From Leishmania donovani (Eukaryota; Euglenozoa; Kinetoplastea; Trypanosomatida; Trypanosomatidae), in assembly GCF_000227135.1 (NCBI RefSeq), contig NC_018247.1:307857-337401 (forward strand): DNA of 29,545 bases. The letters run 5' to 3'. The notes below the pieces were generated by a model, which saw only the letters and a program-made list of their open reading frames with translations, ran no database searches and was not told the origin of the DNA. Numbering within the stretch: position 1 is the first letter of the stretch; each line of letters starts with the position of its first letter. Made by a program: the position numbers and the translations under genes. Shown here piece by piece: positions 18,181-27,381 of this stretch.

Positions 18181-20271
18181 ATGCTTGTAGAGCGGGAGGT
18201 GATAACGCTGGCCTTTGGCAACTACAGCTCTCTCGTGGCGGCACAGTGGGCCAACGGCACGTCGCGCTACGATGCCCATCACAACACCCTCTACTCCGAG
18301 TGCCGCAGCGCGGACGTGTTAGGCGGAGGCAGCAGCGGCAATAGGCGTGTGCGGGTGCCACGTCTTCTGTTGCTGGACGCCCCTTACGCGAGCGCCTTCG
18401 ACGACATCGACGTCTGGGCGCGCAAATACAAGGATGATGCCAAAAGCGGCGAAGAGGGCGACGCTGCGTACAACCCCTCCGCAGCCTCACCGTCGCCTGT
18501 GCACCGGGGCAATGCCGCTGAGGAAGAGGACCATCTCCTCGCGAGCGTGGCCAAAGCCGTGCAGCGTCACGTCTTTGAACAGCATGGCCTCGACGACGAC
18601 GACGACGACGATGGCAGCCGCGGTGGCAACGATGATGTTGGGGGTGCAGACGACGCGCAGAACGACGACGGAGAAGACGCGGATGCGCACTTGCTCGACG
18701 AAGACAAGAAAGACGAAGTGAACAAGAATGCTGACCGACGCGGCAGTGCTACCATACCCCACTCTCGAGCGCAACGTCAAGCGCGCTTAAAGCGGAAGCT
18801 CTTCGATGAGCGCAACACTACGATCCCGTGGTGGCAGTACATTACCACCGGCCTCGGGCCGAACAGTGTCACCTCCGTCAAGCCACTTCAGCACGTGGAT
18901 GCAGCTGGCGATCTGCCGGCGCTGCACAGCTTCGGCTACGGCCTGGCTTACCTCCGCGACGGTGGCAGATCAAGCGAGGTGGTAGACTTCAACGAAGCTC
19001 TGCGCCACAACCTTGAGGCAGCTGATCAGCTGCAAGGTGTCCAGTGCTTCACCGACGGCGACGGTCTCTTTGGTGGAGCGGCCGCGAACGTGCTCGAGCA
19101 GCTGTGGGAGGAGGCAGGCCCCAATACGCCGGTCGTGCAGGCATGTTCATTTGCCCGCCTGCCGGCACCTGTGGCCGACCCAGCCTATCGCGCCGAGGTC
19201 GCGTTCCGCGAGCGCCGCATGGACGAAGTTGCGCTGAACCAGCTGCTCGCCACGCTGCACCTCTCACGTCACACGTCCGCCGTGTACATCCCGGTGCCTC
19301 TGTCGGACTGGGACGTCTTGTTCAAGGGCGCCGCGGCCGCCGCGTCGCCCACAGAGGTGCCGCCGTGGCTGGAAGACGAGCGGGCGACGGCGCAGCTGCT
19401 GGCGGCTGTCATGGACACGGCTTTGTACGGACTCCGCGACGGTAGCCGTGCGAGTGGGGTCTCGTCGCAGGGTCCGCAGTGGTACATGGATGAGTGGTGC
19501 CGGGTGGTGCGACCAGCGCCGTCACTGCGGGTGGCGGCTGCTATGGGCGCTCTGCCGCAGTCCGTGTCGGCCTCGTCGGAGCTGTGGGAGTTCTTGCAGG
19601 CAAACCCGCTCTTGCCCGACGCGCCACAGCTCGACGAGCGCATGGCTCGTGCAAACGATAGCGCCGAGGACGACACCAGCTCCGGACAGGCGCAGCTGCA
19701 GGCCAAGTTCTTTTCGCTGACGCACAGCATGTCGACCTACTCGACTGCCCACACGGCCGGTCAAGTGCTTGGTCACGCGGTTAGCCTGCGCGGTGCCGGA
19801 TGCCTACCTGCGACAGTGTACCCGGCGCGTGAGGCGATGCTGCGCTACGCCCTCCCTCTTCGCACCTCCACCTACCTGCCGCTCCTGACGGAGGTAAGCT
19901 ACCCCATCTCCGACACCTTCCCGACGGAGCTCCTTTTTGCCGATCCCGCTGCGATGGCGAAGGTGCCGGGTGGTGCGCCCTGGAGCGGCGGCAGTGCGGG
20001 CATCACGTCGCTGCGCTGTGCCCTGCAGAGCGTGGATGTCGGGGCCCATGTGCTGAGCACGTATGCCACGGCGCCGATGTTGCGCGACATCAACACCAAG
20101 GCGCAGGCGGCACTGCGCAACAAGATGGACCGTTACTGCGACGCGTACGTGATGGAAAAAGACGACTGGCGTGAGGCGCTGGAGGAGGGGCTGGCGCTCT
20201 TCGACGACTACAACCACGCCCCCCTGTCGAACGCCGAAGACGGCGGCGGCAGCGACGGGGATGACTACTAG
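18181..20271 (+). CDS. Misato/DML1-like tubulin-superfamily protein
   Basis: 696 residues from the ATG at 18181. The N-terminus, REVITLAFGNYSSLVAAQWA, has the signature opening of the Misato/DML1 family. Further family-like segments are PRLLLLD (about residue 60), PWWQYITTGLGP (from 216) and LQGVQCFTDGDGLFGGAAA (from about 284), which corresponds to the LQGFQ...DGFSG region of the tubulin-like fold. Misato/DML1 proteins act in mitochondrial distribution and morphology, and in some animals in spindle or tubulin assembly; a matching role here is inferred. Kinetoplastid-style inserts include a poly-Asp run and acidic stretch at about residues 137-180, and the C-terminus is acidic. The frame extends upstream to 17821 with ATGs near 17830 and 17912. 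I prefer 18181 because family homology begins there and the upstream part is pyrimidine-tract sequence. Confidence 0.85.
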   Translation: MLVEREVITLAFGNYSSLVAAQWANGTSRYDAHHNTLYSECRSADVLGGGSSGNRRVRVPRLLLLDAPYASAFDDIDVWARKYKDDAKSGEEGDAAYNPSAASPSPVHRGNAAEEEDHLLASVAKAVQRHVFEQHGLDDDDDDDGSRGGNDDVGGADDAQNDDGEDADAHLLDEDKKDEVNKNADRRGSATIPHSRAQRQARLKRKLFDERNTTIPWWQYITTGLGPNSVTSVKPLQHVDAAGDLPALHSFGYGLAYLRDGGRSSEVVDFNEALRHNLEAADQLQGVQCFTDGDGLFGGAAANVLEQLWEEAGPNTPVVQACSFARLPAPVADPAYRAEVAFRERRMDEVALNQLLATLHLSRHTSAVYIPVPLSDWDVLFKGAAAAASPTEVPPWLEDERATAQLLAAVMDTALYGLRDGSRASGVSSQGPQWYMDEWCRVVRPAPSLRVAAAMGALPQSVSASSELWEFLQANPLLPDAPQLDERMARANDSAEDDTSSGQAQLQAKFFSLTHSMSTYSTAHTAGQVLGHAVSLRGAGCLPATVYPAREAMLRYALPLRTSTYLPLLTEVSYPISDTFPTELLFADPAAMAKVPGGAPWSGGSAGITSLRCALQSVDVGAHVLSTYATAPMLRDINTKAQAALRNKMDRYCDAYVMEKDDWREALEEGLALFDDYNHAPLSNAEDGGGSDGDDY

Positions 20272-20908
20272 GCTTGAGGAGCGCAGACGCGTAGACAAGG
20301 CGAAGGGGGACACCGTTGTGGGTTCACCCTGTGTCGGCATGCCTTGGTGTGTGTGCGTGTGTGCACGCCTTGTTATTCGTGTGTCCTTGATGAAATAGGC
20401 GAGGAAGGCGATCCTTTAACTAAGTAAGGAAAGGCTGGGAGAAGGAAGGAGGGGAAGTCGAGGCGTGAAAGGGATGAGGGCAGAAGAGGGAGGCTCGGTC
20501 GCTCTCCCTCTCTCTGTCTGTATGTCTGTCCACCGCCTCCCGCCTTGCGTCGCCTCTGTGCCCGTGTGGTAAACCAAGAAGTTCAGAAGAGCATCGACTG
20601 CGCGTTCCGTGCTCACGTGATGCTCCGGTGAGTCTCAGATCTCGGTGCGCCTGCTTTTCGCCGTCGAGGAGACAGACAGAGGGCAGGGTAGATGCGCCGC
20701 CAAACTCAACAGCCTGCGAATGCTGTCCCCGTTGTGTGGCAGCGATGACCAACTCTGCATGTATGCGTATCTCGGTGGCACGATCGCTCGTGGAGGGCGC
20801 CTTCCGCAACCTCGCTCTCCAACTTTTCGCCCTCTCACCGGCGCCTCTCCCTTCTCAATCGACTGCACTTGCAGAGACCCCCTCGCCACACGGGACACCT
20901 ACACATAA
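20272..20908. other. Intergenic region between the Misato-like and TTLL genes
   Basis: About 640 bp of mixed GT- and CT-rich sequence, holding the presumed 3' UTR of the upstream gene and the splice signals of the next. No gene or RNA is recognised. Confidence 0.6.
20822..20874 (+). promoter_or_regulatory. Candidate trans-splice acceptor of the TTLL gene
   Basis: A pyrimidine-rich tract (about 20822-20859) is followed by CAG, with AG at 20873-20874, 35 nt before the ATG at 20909. The spacing suits a short spliced-leader 5' UTR. Confidence 0.5.
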
Positions 20909-23218
20909 ATGGCCTCAGGAGTCGGTCAGCAAGTGGCATGGAGCTTAGTAGCACCCATTTCCTCCCTGACGCGCAACGGCGACGACGGCGGCGTCGTAGC
21001 AGCTTCCTGGCGCGCGCGACGTGCGCTGGAGCCGTTTCTGATGCCGCCAAGTGTCGTGCTAGACCCCTCGTCCACAACCACATCAACGGACGAGAACGCC
21101 GGCCTCACCTCGACGGATGTGTACCTCGTCGACTCCCCGTACAAGCGGCGTCGCCCTACCATCGCGTTTATTCCGTACGACAAGCCGGCTGCAGGCGATC
21201 AGCGCCATCACAGCGGCGAGGAAACCGGGGGCGGCACCACAGTAATGAACGCCGATGTCCTGGTTCAACCGCACAGGCTTCCACTCGGCGCCGCGGATGG
21301 CGTGCTTGGTGGGAGCGGAGGAAGCGACCCGGCGGCCTCCTTGCTGGGTGATGGGCGTTCGCAGCGTCGCGTCGTCGCCCGTGCCTCCGCGGGTCCCTAC
21401 AGCAGGCTGAGCTACATCATGGACGAGAGCTGCACACCCTTCACGGCACTGCTCGCTACCCTTCGCGCGGCCGGCTTCACCCGTGTCTCGGGCCGCGCGG
21501 CGCTCCTTCACAAAACCCATTCGCTTCTCTGGGTGAAGCACCTACTGCCGAGCATGGTGGACCAGCTACGGCAGCCTCAGCCAGGCGCGTATCGAAAGGT
21601 GAACCACTTCCCCGGCACCCACGCACTCGGGCGAAAGGACAAACTTTGCATGCTGCTGAGACGTGCTGGACAGCGTTGGCAAGCGAGTGGCGAGGTGTCA
21701 AGCGCGCTTAGCGGGGCGTGCACAACGAACACAGCAGCGGCGCGCGCGGCGGCGTGGGCGTCCCTGACCCCAGAGAGCTGGCTTCTTCCGCAAGAAGCGG
21801 AGGCGTGCGTGCGTGCGATCCGGCAGCCGTGCCCTTCCGCGGTAGCCGCGCCACTCTTTATCGTGAAGCCGACGAACCAGGCGGGTGGCCAGGGCATCTT
21901 CCTAATATGTGGCGGGAGTGAGGCAGGGGTGGCGTCGCTGACAGCTGCTGTCGGCGAGCTTGGCGGCGGCCACGGCAGCACCTCCCGCGAGGAGAACATT
22001 ACTGTTTCCTCCGCCGTGCTCTCAAAGTCATCGCCGGGCTCCGCTCGTCGCCGGAGAACACTCACTGAGCCATTCTCCGGTGGTAGCGCGGTTCGTGCCG
22101 CCGTGATAGACGCCCCTGCCGTGGAAACGGAGAGGAGCAAGTACGTTGTGCAGCGATACATAGCAAACCCCTTTTTGCTGGAAGGCCGCAAGTTTGACCT
22201 GCGGCTGTACGTCGTCGCGACCTCCTACGATCCTGTGCGGTTGTACCTCTACCGGGAAGGGCTCGTGCGCATCGCATCCTCGCCGTACACCCGCACCGTT
22301 GCAACCGCTTCGACGGCGCTGACGACACTTGCCGATGTGTCCGACTTGAAAGCTCACTTGACGAACTTCACCGTGAGCAAAGGGGCGTCGCCGGTGCCGG
22401 CGGCGGCGGGTGACGCAGGCGCGGCCGCGTCTGGCGCTGCCACCAGCGGACAGGACACGAAATGGCCGCTGAGCAGCCTGGAAGCTTATGTTGCCTCGAT
22501 GGGCTATGACTGGTCCGGTACGTTACAGCGCATTCACGAACTGCTGCGGCTTGTCTTTCTCTCCGTCACACCCGAAGTCCGAGCAGCGTTGCGCGCGTCG
22601 TCGGCGTGCCGGCGAAACAGCGCTGACAGCAAAGCAGTGCGGTCGCTGCCGTCGTCGCCTGCAGTGTCGTCGCACCCTACCGTCAATGGCGCATCGCCTT
22701 TCTTTGAGATCTTTGGCGTGGACGTGCTCCTCGTCAATGACGGCAGCGAGGCCAGCTCCCCCCATGGCTCGTTAGCCGCGTCGGCAAGCGCCAGCACGTT
22801 GCGGCCCGTGCTTCTCGAGGTAAACATTATGCCCTCTCTCAGCACGCACTACTCGCTCTTCGATCAGCGCATCAAGGCGAACTTTATCGCCGACGCGCTG
22901 ACGTTGGTGGGTCTGATGCCACCGCCGTCAAAGGTGGCTTCCTCCGCCGCAGGCGTCCAGGAAACGGCAGGGGGTCCACGGAGCGGTTACAACGACGCCT
23001 TCCTCGATGGATTGAGCGACAGCGAAGTCCTGAACGTGTGTCTCGCCACGGAAGAGGAGCGCCGGCGTGCCGACAACTTCACACGCCTCCTGCCAACACG
23101 CGACTCTGCCAGCAAGTACAGGGCCTTAATGGAGGTGTCAGGGGGGGACGGAACGTCAACATCGACGCTGTCCAGCCTCGATGCAGTGCTGAGCGCTTGG
23201 CTGGCGTCTTCGTCGTGA
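20909..23218 (+). CDS. Tubulin-tyrosine-ligase-like (TTLL) protein, probable tubulin polyglutamylase-type ligase
   Basis: 769 residues from a clear ATG (MASGVGQQVAW). The TTL domain spans about residues 164-668. Visible family motifs, in order: KVNHFPGTHALGRKDKL; FIVKPTNQAGGQGIFL with K320; YVVQRYIANPFLLEG; KFDLRLYV (K428-R432); HLTNFTVSK; FFEIFGVDVLLV; and LLEVNIMPSLS with E637 and N639, followed by DQRIK. These are the ATP-grasp nucleotide- and metal-binding elements of TTLL enzymes, which ligate amino acids (often glutamate) to tubulin tails in cytoplasmic or flagellar microtubules. The retained R/K/E/N residues suggest an active enzyme. Two low-complexity insertions interrupt the domain (about 335-415 and 480-535). 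The DQRIK ending resembles TTLL4/5-type glutamylases, but I cannot assign a subtype or substrate. Confidence 0.92.
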   Translation: MASGVGQQVAWSLVAPISSLTRNGDDGGVVAASWRARRALEPFLMPPSVVLDPSSTTTSTDENAGLTSTDVYLVDSPYKRRRPTIAFIPYDKPAAGDQRHHSGEETGGGTTVMNADVLVQPHRLPLGAADGVLGGSGGSDPAASLLGDGRSQRRVVARASAGPYSRLSYIMDESCTPFTALLATLRAAGFTRVSGRAALLHKTHSLLWVKHLLPSMVDQLRQPQPGAYRKVNHFPGTHALGRKDKLCMLLRRAGQRWQASGEVSSALSGACTTNTAAARAAAWASLTPESWLLPQEAEACVRAIRQPCPSAVAAPLFIVKPTNQAGGQGIFLICGGSEAGVASLTAAVGELGGGHGSTSREENITVSSAVLSKSSPGSARRRRTLTEPFSGGSAVRAAVIDAPAVETERSKYVVQRYIANPFLLEGRKFDLRLYVVATSYDPVRLYLYREGLVRIASSPYTRTVATASTALTTLADVSDLKAHLTNFTVSKGASPVPAAAGDAGAAASGAATSGQDTKWPLSSLEAYVASMGYDWSGTLQRIHELLRLVFLSVTPEVRAALRASSACRRNSADSKAVRSLPSSPAVSSHPTVNGASPFFEIFGVDVLLVNDGSEASSPHGSLAASASASTLRPVLLEVNIMPSLSTHYSLFDQRIKANFIADALTLVGLMPPPSKVASSAAGVQETAGGPRSGYNDAFLDGLSDSEVLNVCLATEEERRRADNFTRLLPTRDSASKYRALMEVSGGDGTSTSTLSSLDAVLSAWLASSS

Positions 23219-23790
23219 TGACAACGCTGAAGCGGCGTCTCGGATGTGTCTTGGTAAGGAACGATGGACCTGCGAAAGTGTGCACATAGACAATAGCATT
23301 TCCCTCAGCCCCCTGCGACGAACTCCCTCCGTTCTCGCTCGCTCAGCCGTCCAAGAAGCGTCGCACTTGAGCGTCAGCGCGATGCATAGCCGATCTGATC
23401 GCACACAACGCCATAGATGCCGCTTCTTTGTTCTCGTGAGGAAAAGGGGCATCTCCGCAGCGCGGGTCACGTGCGCAGAGTCACCGACGGCCTTGCACCC
23501 TTCTCTCCCGCGTCAATCTCTTAGTGTCTCGCTGCCCCTCCGTCTCTCTCTCTTTCTCTCTCAGGTGACTCGGCTACACCCTGTTGGGGGACGCCCACAC
23601 CCCATCACCCCTAAGCGGCGTAGATCGCCGCTTGATCAAGACAGCTCAACGTTTCACACCGCCCCTCCCCTCCCCCCACCCACCCGTCTTCTCGAGTGCC
23701 CCTGTTGTTGTTTTGTTTCTGTAGCGTGTGCCCTCTCCCGCACACGCACACCGGAAAGCAGCCCCAGAGTTTCCCTGACGCGCAGCAGAC
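23219..23790. other. Intergenic region between the TTLL gene and the coiled-coil gene
   Basis: About 570 bp. The second half is pyrimidine-rich and holds the likely splice signals for the downstream gene. No further gene is recognised. Confidence 0.6.
23527..23564 (+). promoter_or_regulatory. Candidate trans-splice acceptor of the coiled-coil gene
   Basis: A long C/T tract ends in TCTCTCTCAG, with AG at 23563-23564, about 226 nt before the ATG at 23791. A second C-rich tract with AG at 23695-23696 would give a shorter leader. Prediction from pattern only. Confidence 0.45.
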
Positions 23791-24867
23791 ATGGGCCAAA
23801 GTGCACCAACGCCGACCCCGCGCACGCAGCGGCCCGCGCGCCTGACACCGCAGCAACGGCGGCAACAGCTCAAGCAGCAGGAGATGCAGAAGCCGCTGCG
23901 GGCTGTAGAGCAGGTGCGACGCCGCCAGCCGACGCTGAAGGAGCAGTGGCAGGTGCAGCGGGAGGCAAACGCCGCCGCCCGCGAGGCGAAAGCGATGGAA
24001 CGCAAGCGAAAGAAGGAAGCCCTTCATGCTGAGCTGATGGCTCAGCAGAAGCAGGCTGAAGACGAGCAGGAAAATGTCGATGACGTGGACGACGATGCCG
24101 ACTTAGCCGGTGGCGGCAGCGACGGCGATGATGGATGTCTCCAGAACGCTGAAGAAGAGGCGATGCTGGCTCAGGCGCGCATCAACGCACAGCTTGCGGC
24201 CTTTCAAGCCTTCATGCAGAACAATCCTGATCTCGAGGAGGGCCTTGACAGTGCTGACGCCGACCCGGCCAGCATGTTTGACCGTGAAGCCATGCCCGCA
24301 GCGGCACTCAAGGTTGCACAGCACGGTGGTTGCACTGGTGGCAGCGGCGGCCTTGGAGACAGAGACGATGATGAGGCGATTGCGAACGTCTCCGTGCACA
24401 GCTCCGATTACGCAGATGAGGAGCTGATGCAGGGCCTCGATGACCTCGACGAGGAGCTCGAACAGGAGTTCCTGAATCGCATCGATGTCCTGCAGCAACA
24501 GGTTGCCGAGCACAAGCAACAGTCCCTCGCCTACCTGCGCGAGCACAACGATAAGGCGGCGGCGTTGCAAGAGCTTCAAAAGGCGAAGCAGATCGAGGCT
24601 CAAATCAAGCAGCTGCTGGACGAGCACGCGACCCCGCTCAGGGTGCAAATAGAGGAACAACAGACGAAGATCGTCGAGCTGGAGAATCTTGTCGCGACGC
24701 GCAAGCAGCAGTCTGTGGCCACTCTGCGCGGCGGAGACAAGCCCACGGCGCTCACGCTGTTGAAGGAGGCGAGGGGATTTGAGAGTCAACTGGAGGAGGC
24801 GAAAGCAACGTTGGCTGCACTCAAGAAAGAAAAAGAGAAGCAACTCCGTAGCAAGGGTGAGGAATGA
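23791..24867 (+). CDS. Helical/coiled-coil protein with two DM14-like or Snf7-like repeats
   Basis: 358 residues from ATG (MGQSAPTPTPRTQRPARL). Residues about 20-90 are Gln/Arg/Lys-rich and predicted helical by eye; 90-120 are acidic (DDVDDDADLAGGGSDGDDG). The C-terminal half is Lys/Glu/Gln-rich helix with two similar units: KQQSLAYLREHNDKAAALQ from residue 242 and KQQSVATLRGGDKPTALTLL from 305, 63 residues apart. The pattern K-x2-S-x3-LR-x(2-3)-DK-x2-AL-x2-L-x-x-A-K/R recalls DM14 repeats of CC2D1/Lgd proteins, which bind ESCRT-III, and also the Snf7 helical hairpin itself. A role in ESCRT or membrane traffic is therefore possible but not shown. The protein lacks a visible C2 domain, signal peptide or membrane segment. 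Sure as a gene; unsure as to family. Confidence 0.85.
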   Translation: MGQSAPTPTPRTQRPARLTPQQRRQQLKQQEMQKPLRAVEQVRRRQPTLKEQWQVQREANAAAREAKAMERKRKKEALHAELMAQQKQAEDEQENVDDVDDDADLAGGGSDGDDGCLQNAEEEAMLAQARINAQLAAFQAFMQNNPDLEEGLDSADADPASMFDREAMPAAALKVAQHGGCTGGSGGLGDRDDDEAIANVSVHSSDYADEELMQGLDDLDEELEQEFLNRIDVLQQQVAEHKQQSLAYLREHNDKAAALQELQKAKQIEAQIKQLLDEHATPLRVQIEEQQTKIVELENLVATRKQQSVATLRGGDKPTALTLLKEARGFESQLEEAKATLAALKKEKEKQLRSKGEE

Positions 24868-26159
24868 CGACGACCGCGACTGACGTCCGCCCACCCCTTT
24901 ATACGCGCACACTCACACCTGGCGTATAATCCTGTGTTTGTTTACCCGGTTATCGGTGCATGTGCGTGAAGCGTGCAGATGTTCACGCGCGTTACCCCTT
25001 ACGTCACGGTTATGTGTCTTTCTGGCTCTCTTGCATCTATTCTTGGGTCTTGTTGGACGGTGTTGCCTCACGTGACTTTGCGCTTGCTCACCACTCTCCC
25101 TCTCCCTCTCCCTTTCGCGTTTCCCCGGCGTGCGTGTCGCTCGCTGCCCTTGTCTCAGCTCCTTTTCTTCACGTCGACGATGTGCTGGTATATTCAACGG
25201 CGTTTGTATGCCTGTATATCTCTGCATCTGCATGTGCGCGTGTGTAAGTGTGGTGTGTGTTACTGCCCATGCTGTAGGGCACGCGCACACACCTTTTCCT
25301 GCGACTTCTGCGTGTCCTCTTCTGCAGCCTCATTGCTTACCAGTTGGGTGGCTGATTCCCCCACACCCTTTTTTTTTTTACTTCGGTATCCTTCTCTACG
25401 TGAGCTTCATTGCCCAGCGGCACCGAGACAAGGCACAACATTTGGTGCGGAGGTGTACAGCGAAACCTGGCCCTGTCACCGCACGCCCCGTCACGCTAGC
25501 GGAAACCCCCCTTTCTCCCGGAGGCGTACCAGACTGTCTCAGCAGCTCGGCAGTGCGCCCTCCGTTTTCGGGGCACACACGCTGATCACGCTGGATGCGA
25601 GTTGATGTGCTTGTGCTTCACAGACACCTCCGAATGGGCGCACACTCCCACGATTGTCTCAGACAGGCGCCTGCATACACACCGCTCACCTAAACGTACT
25701 CTCCTTTCCCTCCCTGCCTTCCTGATACACGTGATGATGTCCCACGTACGCACACGCACAATCACGTGCCTGCCAGCCAAACTCGACAGCTTACCGTCAC
25801 GGTGAGCTTCTTCCGACACACAAGCACACCCCTACCGCCCTCTCCCCCTCCGCCTTCGCATGCCGCCGCAGGATTACCACACCAACGAGTTTCTGATGTA
25901 ATGAGTCCGAGCCCTTCCGCGGCGACGAGTCGATAACGCTGTCAACTGTGCAATGAGGCGCTGCGTGGTGGGCGCTGTGGGCGTGTGCGTCTGTGCTGTG
26001 TGGGCCGAAGTGGTGCGCATGCAGGCACCCCTCGACGCATGTGTGCGCGTGTGATGATACACCAAAGCAGGGAATCTCTTGTCGAGCGCCGGCGCGCGTC
26101 GCCGGCGTGGTGACATGACACACTTTGAGTAACCGAATCCATTCATTGAATTGCCTGAC

Positions 26160-26267
26160 CCGTGCGTGTGTGTGTGCGTGTCGGACGCATGCGTGTGCTC
26201 CCCCCCCCCAAATGACGAATGTGGCATCTCTCCACGGACACCGCATTCGCACTGCGGTGCGTGACAT
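26160..26267. repeat. Left copy of 108 bp direct duplication flanking an N gap
   Basis: Identical to 26367-26474, including a C10 run. The copy ends exactly where the N run begins and its partner starts exactly where the N run ends, which is the mark of two contigs whose overlapping ends were not merged. Confidence 0.9.
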
Positions 26268-26366
26268 NNNNNNNNNNNNNNNNNNNNNNNNNNNNNNNNN
26301 NNNNNNNNNNNNNNNNNNNNNNNNNNNNNNNNNNNNNNNNNNNNNNNNNNNNNNNNNNNNNNNNNN
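26268..26366. other. Assembly gap (99 N)
   Basis: Run of 99 N between two identical 108 bp sequences. Probably a placeholder of arbitrary length; the true gap is likely negative, meaning an overlap. Confidence 0.95.
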
Positions 26367-26474
26367 CCGTGCGTGTGTGTGTGCGTGTCGGACGCATGCG
26401 TGTGCTCCCCCCCCCCAAATGACGAATGTGGCATCTCTCCACGGACACCGCATTCGCACTGCGGTGCGTGACAT
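26367..26474. repeat. Right copy of 108 bp direct duplication flanking an N gap
   Basis: Exact partner of 26160-26267; the sequence then continues uniquely from 26475. Confidence 0.9.
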
Positions 26475-26605
26475 CACTGTTGCCTTCGAACCTAATACCA
26501 GGGCCGATGCGGGCGTGGGTGTGGGTGTGCAGCTGAAGAGTGCCCGGACGTGTGCGACTGCGTGATGAGCTATAGGTCTACGACGAACAACTCGTCTGAT
26601 CACCC

Positions 26606-27381
26606 TTGTTGATGACCCCACACACCTTTTGCTTCCTCACTGACTGGCAGTCGCGGCCGCTGTGTGCTTGCGCGCGTGGACGACGGAGCGCGGGGCAAGG
26701 CGGTGTGGAGCACGTGCGCACATGGAGATGCTGTGTGCGTTGCCGTCTTCGCACTTCCTCAGCCCCCTTCTCGCCTCCCTGCTGCTGCTGCTGCTGCGCC
26801 GCTCTGGCGATGCGCGCTGCGCAGATGCGCCTCCGGTCGTTTCCGCAGTTGTCGGCTCTTGCTCTCTATCGGCGGCACATGATTCGACACTTGGATGAAC
26901 TTGTCCTCCGCAGAGTGCCGCTGCTGCTCTCTGAAGAGGCGCGGCGNNNNNNNNNNNNNNNNNNNNNNNNNNNNNNNNNNNNNNNNNNNNNNNNNNNNNN
27001 NNNNNNNNNNNNNNNNNNNNNNNNNNNNNNNNNNNNNNNNNNNNNTGCTGCGCCGCTCTGGCGATGCGCGCTGCGCAGATGCGCCTCCGGTCGTTTCCGC
27101 AGTTGTCGGCTCTTGCTCTCTGTCGGCGGCACATGATTCGACACTTGGATGAACTTGTCCTCCGCAGAGTGCCGCTGCTGCTCTCTGAAGAGGCGCGGCG
27201 CGCGTGGTCACTCGCGCAAGCATTGAGTGAGGACGACTGGATGTTGCCATGGCAGCGTTGGCGACATCGAGTGCGGGTCGCCGATGCGAGCACCCTTGCT
27301 GCGCCGCGTAGTCAGGAAGACGGCGTTGTCATGGGCCGCCCAGCGTTTTCTACGCCCTCCTTTTCCTGTTCGGGGTTATAA
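26606..27381 (+). CDS. Possible small gene across the second assembly gap, product unknown
   Basis: The frame is open before the gap from 26606, and the same frame resumes after it and ends with TAA at 27379-27381. If the duplicated 155 bp flank and the N run are collapsed, the two parts join in frame as 173 codons. The C-terminal part (from the ATG at 26810/27064) reads like protein, with segments such as HMIRHLDELVLRRVPLLLSE and LSEDDWMLPWQRWRHRVRV, rich in Arg and Trp. The N-terminal part contains a Cys run from a (CTG)6 repeat and looks less convincing, so a real start may be the ATG at 26810. No family is recognised; a small basic mitochondrial protein would fit the look but this is a guess. 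It may also be chance or a relic. Confidence 0.3.
26779..26796. repeat. (CTG)6 trinucleotide repeat
   Basis: Six CTG units directly before the duplicated segment that flanks the second gap. Such a repeat could have contributed to the contig break. Confidence 0.85.
26792..26946. repeat. Left copy of 155 bp direct duplication flanking an N gap
   Basis: Matches 27046-27200 over 155 bp with one visible difference (A at 26868, G at 27122). It ends exactly at the N run. Confidence 0.9.
26947..27045. other. Assembly gap (99 N)
   Basis: Second run of 99 N, the same length as the first, between near-identical 155 bp flanks. Most likely an unmerged contig overlap. Confidence 0.95.
27046..27200. repeat. 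Right copy of 155 bp direct duplication flanking an N gap
   Basis: Partner of 26792-26946 with a single A/G mismatch; unique sequence follows from 27201. Confidence 0.9.

Noticed and set aside
23791..23820. N-myristoylation signal (MGQSAP) on the coiled-coil protein
   Set aside because: Gly2 is present, but Pro at position 6 is unfavourable for the usual consensus, so I do not claim it.
23244..24032. 262-codon forward frame overlapping the coiled-coil gene
   Set aside because: It overlaps the better-supported frame starting at 23791 and its upstream half is splice-signal sequence.
26160..27200. Direct repeats as terminal repeats of a mobile element
   Set aside because: The two repeat pairs are different from each other and each abuts an N run exactly; unmerged contig overlaps explain them better.
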